The notes under the pieces were generated by a model. That model was not told the origin of the DNA, did not search any database, and saw nothing but the letters and a program-made list of their open reading frames with translations. DNA of 15,462 nt from DATGWF01 sp035299585 (lineage in GTDB: Bacteria; Actinomycetota; Actinomycetes; Actinomycetales; Microbacteriaceae), in the NCBI GenBank assembly GCA_035299585.1, contig DATGWF010000114.1:1-15462 (forward strand), given 5' to 3'. The translations under genes were made by a program, and so were the position numbers. Shown here one piece after another: positions 1-6,323 of this stretch (its first letter is position 1; each line of letters starts with the position of its first letter).

Positions 1-31
1 GAGCCTGCCGCGGATTTTCAGCGAGGTTCGC

Positions 32-37
32 TAGCCT
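32..37 (+). promoter_or_regulatory. Putative -10 element for leaderless purE
   Basis: The hexamer TAGCCT fits the actinobacterial -10 pattern TANNNT. It is followed by exactly six bases and then the GTG start of purE, so transcription would begin at or next to the start codon. No convincing -35 element and no properly spaced Shine-Dalgarno site are visible. The same hexamer-N6-GTG spacing recurs before rmlB and wbbL, which strengthens the call. Confidence 0.5.
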
Positions 38-43
38 CGAGAG

Positions 44-541
44 GTGACTCAATCGCCGCGCGTGGGCCTCATCATGGGCTCAGACTCCGACTGGCCCACC
101 CTGCAGGCCGCTGCTGACATGCTCGACCGCTTCGAGGTGCCCTACGAGGTTGAGGTGGTCTCGGCACACCGCACTCCCGAGCGCATGGTCGATTACGCTC
201 GCACCGCGCGCGACCGCGGTTTGCAGGTCATCATTGCTGGCGCCGGTGGCGCTGCCCACCTGCCCGGTATGACGGCTTCACTGACCACCCTCCCGGTGAT
301 TGGCGTACCCGTTCCCCTCGCGACGCTCGACGGAATGGACTCGTTGCTGTCCATCGTGCAGATGCCGGCGGGTATCCCGGTCGCGACCGTCTCCATCGGG
401 GGTGCCGCAAACGCCGGCATTCTCGCCGCTCGAATTCTCGGCGCGACCGATGAGCGCATCGCCGTAGCGCTCGCCGAATACGCGGACGAACTTGAGGCCG
501 GCGTTGCCGCGAAGAATGAACGGTTGCGCGAAGCGCGATGA
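44..541 (+). CDS. purE: 5-(carboxyamino)imidazole ribonucleotide mutase (PurE class I)
   Basis: PurE converts N5-carboxyaminoimidazole ribonucleotide to 4-carboxy-5-aminoimidazole ribonucleotide in cytosolic purine synthesis. The 165-residue protein is of normal class I length. It shows the phosphate-binding GSDSD at residues 12-16, SAHRTP at 40-45 with the catalytic His at 42, and the glycine-rich GAGGAAHLPGM at 66-76. GTG at 44 is chosen because it sits six bases after a -10-like TAGCCT and leaves the usual short tail before the first beta strand; GTG at 62 would cut into that strand. The stop overlaps the ATG of the LCP gene by four bases (ATGA), implying translational coupling. A purK gene often precedes purE, but too little upstream sequence is present to tell. 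Family assignment is very secure; the exact start is slightly less so. Confidence 0.96.
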   Translation: MTQSPRVGLIMGSDSDWPTLQAAADMLDRFEVPYEVEVVSAHRTPERMVDYARTARDRGLQVIIAGAGGAAHLPGMTASLTTLPVIGVPVPLATLDGMDSLLSIVQMPAGIPVATVSIGGAANAGILAARILGATDERIAVALAEYADELEAGVAAKNERLREAR

Positions 542-1914
542 GTTCGGCCGAAAGTCCCATTCGGTACCCGGATGCGTCGTCGCCCGAGGCCATGACGCGC
601 CGCGCCTGGGTGCTGCTCATTCTCAATCTGCTCGTGCCGGGTTCAGCGCAAGCGCTCGCGGGCAATCGCCAGCTCGGCCGCGTGGGTTTGCGGGCGACGT
701 TGGTGCTCTGGGGGACGTTGCTGCTCGGGGCTCTCTTCATGGGCCTCTGGCAAGCGTTCACGTTGACCCTCGTGACCTCGACATGGTTTCTCTGGGTGGT
801 CACCGTCGTTGCCATCGGGTATGCCGTTCTGTGGTTCGTGCTCACGCTCGACACCCTCCGCTTGCTTCGACTCGTCACCACCGGGCCGCGGGCACGATGG
901 ATACTCGCCGGTGTCACGGCACTGTCGCTCGTCGCCTCGACCGGCGTAGCGGTCTACGCCAGTCAACTCTCGGTTTCGACGAACTCGCTCCTCACGAACG
1001 TGTTCAGGTCCGGGCCCGCCGAGCCGCCCATCAATGGCCGATACAACTTTCTTCTGCTCGGCGGCGACGCCGGACCGGATCGAGACGGACTTCGGCCCGA
1101 CAGCGCGATGGTGGTGAGTGTCGATGCGGAAACCGGCGCGACCGTCACTATCGGGATGCCGCGCGACCTGCACGACTTCACCTTCCCAGCCGGTTCGGTG
1201 ATGGCCGGCTTGTACCCCGAGGGGTACACCGAGTCGAGTGCCGACTATTGCGGCGAGTGGGCCTGCCTGAACACGGTGTATGTCGACGCGGAGGAGAACC
1301 ATCGGGACGCCTTCGCGGCGTCGATTGCCAAGGGAATCCCCGCCGGTGTCGCGGCCATGATGGAAGCCGCGTCGGGTGTCACTGGGCTCACCGTGCAGTA
1401 CTACGCGCTTATCGATATGCAGGGCTTCTCAGACCTTGTCGATGCGCTCGGCGGAGTCGACGTGTGCGTCGAGAACCGAGTGCCGATTGTGGCTGATGAA
1501 ACCTCCGAACCTCAGCACTGGATCGAAGAGGGGTGCCAGCGCCTCAATGGCCACGATGCGCTCTGGTTCGCTCGCGCGCGTTACCAAATTGGCGACGGCG
1601 ACTACGGGCGCATGCAGCGCCAAGCCAAGCTTGAACAAGCGATTGTGGAGCAATTCACTCCGGCGACGATTCTGGCGAAGTTCAACAGCATTGCCGCGTC
1701 GACGAGCGAGATTGTCACGACGAGCGTCCCGCAGTCGATGCTCGGGTATTTCGTCACTCTGGCCGAGAAAGCGCGAGCGATTCCCATCGCGCGGGTCGAA
1801 CTCATTCCGGCAAACGGCGTCGACCCGCAAGAACCGGACTACGCCTATATTGCTTCGTTGATTGAGCAGGCACTGCACCCGGCCACCGAATCACACCCTC
1901 CGGCGTCCGGATAG
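538..1914 (+). CDS. LytR-CpsA-Psr (LCP) family glycopolymer transferase
   Basis: LCP enzymes move glycopolymers from a polyprenyl-pyrophosphate carrier onto peptidoglycan at the outer membrane face. The 458-residue protein begins with about four hydrophobic segments (near residues 23-41, 53-75, 82-104 and 121-141), more than the single anchor of classical LCP proteins, followed by the extracellular LCP domain (about 165-375). Visible motifs are GGDAG at 175-179, GLRPDS at 184-189, PRD at 208-210, and the Arg/Asp series R346, R348, D355, R358, R361-Q362 that binds the lipid pyrophosphate. Cysteines C238/C243 and C310/C333 could form disulfides outside the cell. The ATG overlaps the purE stop, so it is probably co-transcribed with purE. 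Its place beside rml and glycosyltransferase genes points to ligation of a rhamnose-containing wall polymer; that substrate is inferred. The family call is firm. Confidence 0.93.
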   Translation: MSSAESPIRYPDASSPEAMTRRAWVLLILNLLVPGSAQALAGNRQLGRVGLRATLVLWGTLLLGALFMGLWQAFTLTLVTSTWFLWVVTVVAIGYAVLWFVLTLDTLRLLRLVTTGPRARWILAGVTALSLVASTGVAVYASQLSVSTNSLLTNVFRSGPAEPPINGRYNFLLLGGDAGPDRDGLRPDSAMVVSVDAETGATVTIGMPRDLHDFTFPAGSVMAGLYPEGYTESSADYCGEWACLNTVYVDAEENHRDAFAASIAKGIPAGVAAMMEAASGVTGLTVQYYALIDMQGFSDLVDALGGVDVCVENRVPIVADETSEPQHWIEEGCQRLNGHDALWFARARYQIGDGDYGRMQRQAKLEQAIVEQFTPATILAKFNSIAASTSEIVTTSVPQSMLGYFVTLAEKARAIPIARVELIPANGVDPQEPDYAYIASLIEQALHPATESHPPASG

Positions 1915-1945
1915 CCGAGTTTCCCTCGGTCGTTTCGGCGCCGAA
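1915..1945. terminator. Candidate bidirectional hairpin region between convergent LCP gene and rmlD
   Basis: This 50-base gap separates two convergent genes. It holds a small inverted repeat (CCGAG at 1915-1919 and CTCGG at 1925-1929) followed by a perfect 12-base palindrome TTCGGCGCCGAA at 1934-1945. There is no clear T-run on either strand, so this is not a classical intrinsic terminator, although actinobacterial terminators often lack one. It could equally be a protein-binding palindrome. Confidence 0.35.
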
Positions 1946-1964
1946 CGGGATGATCAGAGCCGTC

Positions 1965-2816
1965 TTATTCGGCCGAGAAAACCCCGGCTTCGACGGCTTC
2001 CCGCAGGGCGGATTCCCACGAGCGGGGACGGTCAATCCCGGCTTCCCGCCAGCGATTGTGGCCCAACACCGAATAGCGTGGCCGGGGTGCCGGACGCGGG
2101 AAGGCCTCGGTTGGTACGGCCTCTACCCGACTGGAATCGCGACCCGTGAGTGTGGCGAGAAGGCTCGCGAAACCGTGCCAGGTCGTCTCACCGGAGTTCG
2201 TTCCGTGATAGACCCCCGCCGGTGCTTGGTTGTCGACCAGGGTTCGAGCGAGCTCGGCCAGGTCTCGAGTCCAGGTGGGCTGACCCCACTGATCGTTGAC
2301 GACGGACACGGAATCCTGGTTGTCGAGGAGGTGAAGAATGGTCCGCCCGAAGTTCTTGCCGTGTGCGCCATACAGCCAGGCGGTCCGAATGACATAACTC
2401 GCGTCCGGGAGTGTGTCGAGGACGGCCCGTTCACCGGCGGCTTTTGACGCTCCGTAGACGGACATCGGGTCGGGTGTATCGGTTTCGTGATGTGGTTGAC
2501 CGCTGTCCGTGCCGAAAACATAGTCGGTCGAGACATGTACGAGGGTCGCCCCGACCGTGGCGCACGCTTCCGCGAGCACGCGCGGCCCGTCAGCGTTCAC
2601 GCGGAATGCGTCGTCACGATGGGTCTGCGCATCGTCCACGCGGTTGTAGGCGGCACAGTTGAAGACGACGTCGGCCGGGCGAATGAATTCCTTGGCCTGC
2701 TGAGGATTCGCGATGTCCCACTCGGCGCGGGTCCATTTCCGCACATCGCGACCGTGCAGCACGGCGGCGAGGTCCTGAGCGAGCATGCCGTTCGCACCGG
2801 TGATGAGATATCGCAT
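1965..2816 (-). CDS. rmlD: dTDP-4-dehydrorhamnose reductase (RmlD)
   Basis: RmlD performs the last step of dTDP-L-rhamnose synthesis, the NAD(P)H-dependent reduction of dTDP-4-dehydro-L-rhamnose. The 283-residue protein is a short-chain dehydrogenase/reductase of normal length. It has the dinucleotide-binding GANGMLAQDL at residues 7-16, the STDYVF block at 96-101, and the catalytic Tyr/Lys pair Y121 and K125 in YGASK. The later blocks NDQWGQPTW and RPRYSVL are typical of RmlD. The ATG at 2816 is preceded by a good ribosome binding site (GGAAGGG, four bases away). It is transcribed away from rmlB across a 68-base gap and runs toward the LCP gene. It completes the pathway with rmlB, rmlC and rmlA, even though it lies on the other strand. 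Confidence 0.95.
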   Translation of the reverse strand: MRYLITGANGMLAQDLAAVLHGRDVRKWTRAEWDIANPQQAKEFIRPADVVFNCAAYNRVDDAQTHRDDAFRVNADGPRVLAEACATVGATLVHVSTDYVFGTDSGQPHHETDTPDPMSVYGASKAAGERAVLDTLPDASYVIRTAWLYGAHGKNFGRTILHLLDNQDSVSVVNDQWGQPTWTRDLAELARTLVDNQAPAGVYHGTNSGETTWHGFASLLATLTGRDSSRVEAVPTEAFPRPAPRPRYSVLGHNRWREAGIDRPRSWESALREAVEAGVFSAE

Positions 2817-2872
2817 TCGACCCTTCCCGAATCACTCCGAGCTCCAACCTCTGCCCAAGCGTAGTCGGCCGA

Positions 2873-2878
2873 TAGGCT
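2873..2878 (+). promoter_or_regulatory. Putative -10 element for leaderless rmlB
   Basis: TAGGCT matches TANNNT and is followed by exactly six bases and then the GTG of rmlB. No Shine-Dalgarno sequence fits in those six bases, so a leaderless transcript is the simplest reading. No strong -35 box is visible. The element lies in the 68-base gap shared with the divergent rmlD, so the two promoters may influence each other. Confidence 0.55.
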
Positions 2879-2884
2879 AGAGCC

Positions 2885-3883
2885 GTGTCACGCATTCTCG
2901 TCACCGGCGGAGCCGGGTTCATCGGTTCAAACTTTGTGCACTACCTGTTGCAACACACGCAGCACTCGGTCGTGGTGCTCGACAAGTTGACCTACGCGGG
3001 CAACCGGCGCTCTCTCGAAGGACTTTCCTCGGACCGATTCCACTTCGTTCAGGGCGATATCTGTGACGCGAAGCTCGTCGGTGAACTTGTCTCCGAGGTC
3101 GACGCGGTTGTGCACTATGCGGCCGAGAGCCACAACGACAATTCGCTCGCTGATCCGAGACCGTTTCTCGACACGAACATCATTGGCACTTATTCGTTGC
3201 TCGAAGCGGTTCGCGCTCACGGTGTGCGGTTCCACCACATTTCCACGGATGAGGTCTACGGCGACCTCGAACTCGACGATCCGAACCGGTTCACCGAATC
3301 GACCCCGTACAACCCTTCGAGTCCGTATTCGTCGACCAAAGCTGGGAGCGATCTTCTTGTGCGCGCCTGGGTGCGGTCGTTCGGCGTCGAGGCGACCATC
3401 TCGAACTGCTCCAACAACTACGGTCCCCGTCAGCACGTCGAAAAGTTCATCCCAAGGCAAATCACCAACGTGTTGCGTGGGATTCGGCCCAAGCTCTATG
3501 GCGCCGGTGAAAACGTGCGCGACTGGATCCACGCTGACGACCATTCGTCAGCGGTGCTCACCATCCTCGAACGCGGCGAGATCGGCCAGACGTACCTCAT
3601 TGGTGCCGACGGCGAAAAGAGTAATCGCGAGGTTGTCGAGCTCATCCTGACCGCTATGGGAGAGCCGGCCGATGCCTACGATCACGTGATCGATCGGCCC
3701 GGCCACGATCTTCGGTATGCCATCGACTCGAGCAAACTTCGTTCCGAACTGGGCTGGTTGCCGCAGTACTCCGATTTCGAAGCCGGGATCGCTGCAACCA
3801 TCGACTGGTATCGCGCGAACGAACACTGGTGGGGGCCCACCAAGGACGAGACCGAGGCGAAGTACGCCGCGGCTGGACAGTAG
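2885..3883 (+). CDS. rmlB: dTDP-glucose 4,6-dehydratase (RmlB)
   Basis: RmlB converts dTDP-D-glucose to dTDP-4-keto-6-deoxy-D-glucose, the second step to dTDP-L-rhamnose, in the cytosol. The 332-residue protein is of standard length. It shows the NAD-binding GGAGFIG at residues 8-14, YAAESHNDNS at 78-87, the dehydratase signature STDEVYGDL with the catalytic T121-D122-E123, and Y148/K152 in the YSSTK block. NNYGPRQ and the substrate-binding VRDWIHADDH follow. The GTG start sits six bases after a -10-like hexamer and directly precedes the first beta strand. The gene is first in the order rmlB-rmlC-rmlA; rmlC begins seven bases after its stop. Confidence 0.97.
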   Translation: MSRILVTGGAGFIGSNFVHYLLQHTQHSVVVLDKLTYAGNRRSLEGLSSDRFHFVQGDICDAKLVGELVSEVDAVVHYAAESHNDNSLADPRPFLDTNIIGTYSLLEAVRAHGVRFHHISTDEVYGDLELDDPNRFTESTPYNPSSPYSSTKAGSDLLVRAWVRSFGVEATISNCSNNYGPRQHVEKFIPRQITNVLRGIRPKLYGAGENVRDWIHADDHSSAVLTILERGEIGQTYLIGADGEKSNREVVELILTAMGEPADAYDHVIDRPGHDLRYAIDSSKLRSELGWLPQYSDFEAGIAATIDWYRANEHWWGPTKDETEAKYAAAGQ

Positions 3884-3890
3884 GCACGCC

Positions 3891-4502
3891 ATGCACATTC
3901 AGGAACTGTCCATCCCGGACACCTACGAGATCACTCCGCGTCAACACCCGGACGATCGCGGCATCTTCCTGGAGTGGTATCGCTTCGATCGGCTCGCTGA
4001 GGTAGTGGGGCACCCGATTTCGCTCGCGCAAGCCAACACCTCGGTGTCGAAGAAAGGCACCGTGCGTGGGATTCACTTTGCGGACATTCCGCCGAGCCAA
4101 GCCAAGTATGTGACCGCCGTGCACGGTGCGGTGATGGACTTTGTGGTTGACATTCGGGTCGGCTCACCGACCTTCGGTCAGTGGGATTCGGTCCTCCTCG
4201 ACGATGTGGATCGGAAAGCCATCTACATTTCTGAAGGCATCGGTCACTGTTTCGTTGCGCTCACCGACAAGGCCACGGTGAGCTACCTCGTCACGTCGAC
4301 GTTCAATGCGGAACGCGAACACGGAATCACTCCGCTTGACCGGGAAATCGGACTCGATTTCGGCCTCCCCAGCGATGAGCTGTTGCTATCGCCGAAGGAT
4401 CTCGCGGCACCGACACTCGCCGAGGCGCACGCCGCCGGCCTGCTGCCCGACTGGGCCTCGGCCCGCTCCTTCTACGACAACCTGAACAAGGGAGCCCGCT
4501 AA
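3891..4502 (+). CDS. rmlC: dTDP-4-dehydrorhamnose 3,5-epimerase (RmlC)
   Basis: RmlC is the cupin-fold epimerase that inverts C3 and C5 of dTDP-4-keto-6-deoxy-D-glucose. The ATG at 3891 gives 203 residues, normal for the family; a longer open frame upstream overlaps rmlB and was discounted. Visible motifs are DDRGIFLE at residues 21-28, the NTSVSKKGTVRGIHF block at 49-63 with the catalytic His at 62, substrate-contacting K72, and Y132 in the SYLVTS strand, the position of the family's active-site tyrosine. Ile-Ser-Glu-Gly-Ile-Gly-His at 112-119 matches the conserved cupin segment. Its TAA shares one base with the ATG of rmlA (TAATG), so the two are translationally coupled. Confidence 0.95.
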   Translation: MHIQELSIPDTYEITPRQHPDDRGIFLEWYRFDRLAEVVGHPISLAQANTSVSKKGTVRGIHFADIPPSQAKYVTAVHGAVMDFVVDIRVGSPTFGQWDSVLLDDVDRKAIYISEGIGHCFVALTDKATVSYLVTSTFNAEREHGITPLDREIGLDFGLPSDELLLSPKDLAAPTLAEAHAAGLLPDWASARSFYDNLNKGAR

Positions 4503-5371
4503 TGCGCGGCATCATTCTCGCTGGAGGCTCTGGTACACGTTTGTGGCCCATCACCAAGGGCGTTTCGAAGCAACTCATGCCCATTTACGACAAGCCAATG
4601 GTGTTCTACCCGCTGTCGACGCTCATGATGGCGGGTATCCGCGAGATCCTGGTCATCACCACGCCCGAATACCACGACCAATTCCAGGCTCTCCTCGGCG
4701 ACGGCTCGCACCTGGGTCTCGACCTGCAGTATGCGATTCAACCCTCGCCTGACGGGCTCGCCCAGGCCTTCATCATCGGCGAAGAGTTCATCGGCGAGGA
4801 GAAAGTCGCCCTGGTCCTTGGCGACAATATTTTCCACGGCAGCGCACTCGGTTCAGCGCTCAAAAAGAACACCGAGGTTGATGGCGGGCTCATCTTCGCC
4901 TATCAAGTCAGCGACCCGAGTGCCTACGGAGTGGTCGAATTCGATGCGCAGGGGACTGCCATTTCCATCGAGGAGAAGCCCGCTCGGCCGAAGAGCAATT
5001 TTGCGGTTCCGGGCCTGTACTTTTATGACAACGATGTCGTCGAGATTGCCAAATCAATCCGGCCGAGCGCGCGGGGTGAGCTTGAAATCTCGAGCGTCAA
5101 CGACGCGTATTTGCAGCGCGGCACACTGCACGTCGAGGTGCTCGACCGCGGTACGGCGTGGCTCGATACCGGCACCTTTGAATCGATGATGCAGGCCTCC
5201 GAATACGTTCGGGTCATCGAAGACCGACAGGGATTCAAGATTGGGTGCATCGAAGAAATCGCCTGGCGCAACGGTTGGATTAGCGACAGCGAGCTTCGTG
5301 AGCTCGCCGGCCCACTCATCAAGAGTGGATACGGCGTGTACCTCAATCGATTGATTGAGCTCGGGCGCTAG
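4502..5371 (+). CDS. rmlA: Glucose-1-phosphate thymidylyltransferase (RmlA)
   Basis: RmlA makes dTDP-glucose from dTTP and glucose-1-phosphate, the committed first step of dTDP-L-rhamnose synthesis and usually the feedback-controlled one. The 289-residue protein has the nucleotidyltransferase signature AGGSGTR at residues 7-13, SKQLMPIYDKPM at 22-33, the Mg-binding LGDN with D108, EEKP at 157-160, and WLDTGT at 220-225 with the second metal ligand D222. A ribosome binding site AAGGGAG at about 4488-4494 supports the ATG overlapping the rmlC stop. The stop codon overlaps that of convergent wbbL within a perfect palindrome, so the last three residues of both proteins are Leu-Gly-Arg. Function is very secure. 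Confidence 0.97.
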   Translation: MRGIILAGGSGTRLWPITKGVSKQLMPIYDKPMVFYPLSTLMMAGIREILVITTPEYHDQFQALLGDGSHLGLDLQYAIQPSPDGLAQAFIIGEEFIGEEKVALVLGDNIFHGSALGSALKKNTEVDGGLIFAYQVSDPSAYGVVEFDAQGTAISIEEKPARPKSNFAVPGLYFYDNDVVEIAKSIRPSARGELEISSVNDAYLQRGTLHVEVLDRGTAWLDTGTFESMMQASEYVRVIEDRQGFKIGCIEEIAWRNGWISDSELRELAGPLIKSGYGVYLNRLIELGR

Positions 5372-5379
5372 CGCCCGAG
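5360..5379. terminator. Perfect 20-base palindrome over the overlapping rmlA and wbbL stop codons
   Basis: The half-site CTCGGGCGCT is followed directly by its reverse complement, with the centre between bases 5369 and 5370. The central CTAG carries both TAG stops, on opposite strands. An extended hairpin in RNA from either strand would be stable and could act as a bidirectional terminator or block read-through between convergent genes, but no T-tract follows, and with no loop bases the innermost pairs would have to open. The palindrome is direct observation; the role is inferred. Confidence 0.45.
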
Positions 5380-6204
5380 ACGTTTGCGGGCCTCAAGTGC
5401 CCAGGTCACGAACCCGCGCAGAGGCGCCTGCCACCAGTGTGGATACCGAGCGCGAATGAATCGTTTCGCGCTCTCGTGATGAGCGGCACGCATGACCCGT
5501 GCCAGGTTGCGGGTGGAGTGTGCGCCGGTGTGCACCACACTCACACTCGGCTCGTACCAGTTGATCCACCCGGCGAGACCGAGTCGATACCCCAAATCGA
5601 CATCTTCGAAATACATGAAGTACCGCTCGTCGAAGCCGCCGATGCTCTCGAATGCGCGGCGGCGCACGAGGAGGCAGGCGCCGGACAGCCAGCCACACGG
5701 TCGTGCCGCGGTCGCTTCGTTTCTGGCGTGGTAGGCCCGCGTCCAAGGATTCCGTGGCCAAACGTGATGCAGCAGCGCGTGGCCGACGCCGATTCCGAGC
5801 GACGGTACGGCTCGAGCCGAGGGATACGTCGCGCCCGTCTCGTCGACGATGCGCGGACCCACAGCCGCGACGCCGGGTTGCTCCCGGAGGCTTTCGACGA
5901 GCCGCTCGACGGATCCCGGAGACAGCTCGACGTCGGGGTTGCAAATCAGGATCGACTCGACCGACGCGGGAAGGGCCGCAACTGCAGCGTTGATTGCTCC
6001 ACCGTAGCCCGGGTTATCCGGACGAAAGATGGCCTGGACTTGCGGGGGAGCGGACGCGAGCCATTCGGAGGCGGTGGGGGCGTTATCGACGACGACGACC
6101 GTACCGTTCGGCTGGTTCGTGTTCCAACTGGCAACCAGCGTTTGCAGTGCCTGATCGGAGTTGAACGCGACAGTAACGAGCGCAACCGATCCGACCTGAG
6201 ACAC
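5368..6204 (-). CDS. wbbL: N-acetylglucosaminyl-diphospho-polyprenol L-rhamnosyltransferase (WbbL-like, GT2)
   Basis: In mycobacteria WbbL transfers L-rhamnose from dTDP-rhamnose to decaprenyl-PP-GlcNAc, forming the linkage unit of the wall polymer, at the cytosolic membrane face. This 278-residue protein closely resembles my memory of that enzyme: NPDVEL at residues 89-94 (metal-binding Asp 91), TYPSAR, the WPRNPWT block near 149-155, GWLSGACLLVRR at 171-182, and GGFDERYFMYFEDVDLG at 189-205 with the likely catalytic E200/D201. The nucleotide-binding D40 lies in VVVVDN. The GTG start at 6204 lies six bases after a -10-like TAGACT, with no Shine-Dalgarno site. Beside the rml genes, it is the obvious consumer of dTDP-rhamnose. 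The acceptor in this organism is inferred from homology. General GT2 rhamnosyltransferase is the fallback call. Confidence 0.88.
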   Translation of the reverse strand: MSQVGSVALVTVAFNSDQALQTLVASWNTNQPNGTVVVVDNAPTASEWLASAPPQVQAIFRPDNPGYGGAINAAVAALPASVESILICNPDVELSPGSVERLVESLREQPGVAAVGPRIVDETGATYPSARAVPSLGIGVGHALLHHVWPRNPWTRAYHARNEATAARPCGWLSGACLLVRRRAFESIGGFDERYFMYFEDVDLGYRLGLAGWINWYEPSVSVVHTGAHSTRNLARVMRAAHHESAKRFIRARYPHWWQAPLRGFVTWALEARKRLGR

Positions 6205-6210
6205 GCAGTC

Positions 6211-6216
6211 AGTCTA
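6211..6216 (-). promoter_or_regulatory. Putative -10 element for leaderless wbbL
   Basis: Read on the minus strand, TAGACT is followed by exactly six bases and then the GTG of wbbL, the same arrangement as before purE and rmlB. No ribosome binding site or clear -35 box is visible. It lies in the 119-base gap shared with the divergent glycosyltransferase operon. Confidence 0.5.
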
Positions 6217-6256
6217 GTGACTCGGCCTCGAATGACCCGGACTGGGTGTTCTCGAT

Positions 6257-6265
6257 TGCTAAACT
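6257..6265 (+). promoter_or_regulatory. Putative extended -10 promoter of the glycosyltransferase operon
   Basis: TGC-TAAACT is an extended -10 element (TGN followed by TANNNT). Transcription would start near 6272, giving a leader of about 52 bases to the GTG at 6324, which has the ribosome binding site GAAAGG nine to ten bases upstream. No good -35 box is seen, consistent with an extended -10 promoter. This is a by-eye prediction. Confidence 0.4.
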
Positions 6266-6323
6266 CCCCAGAGGCCGCGCGTCGCCACTCGCCGTGGGGC
6301 TGATATGTGAAAGGCGTCGATTC

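Noticed and set aside
2..34. A frame ending in a TAG at 32-34, possibly the tail of an upstream purK
   Set aside because: Only ten codons are visible and another frame is also open; nothing identifies it. The stop also coincides with the proposed purE -10 hexamer.
231..917. A 228-codon minus-strand open frame across purE and the LCP gene
   Set aside because: Antisense to two certain genes, with no recognisable domain and biased composition.
492..1496. A 334-codon plus-strand open frame inside the LCP gene
   Set aside because: Its product is Arg/His-rich low-complexity sequence typical of a shifted frame in GC-rich DNA, and it lies over a well-supported LCP gene.
6246..6323. N-terminal extension of the WsaF-like protein from GTG 6246
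   Set aside because: GTG 6246 lies upstream of the predicted -10 element and has no ribosome binding site, whereas GTG 6324 has GAAAGG.
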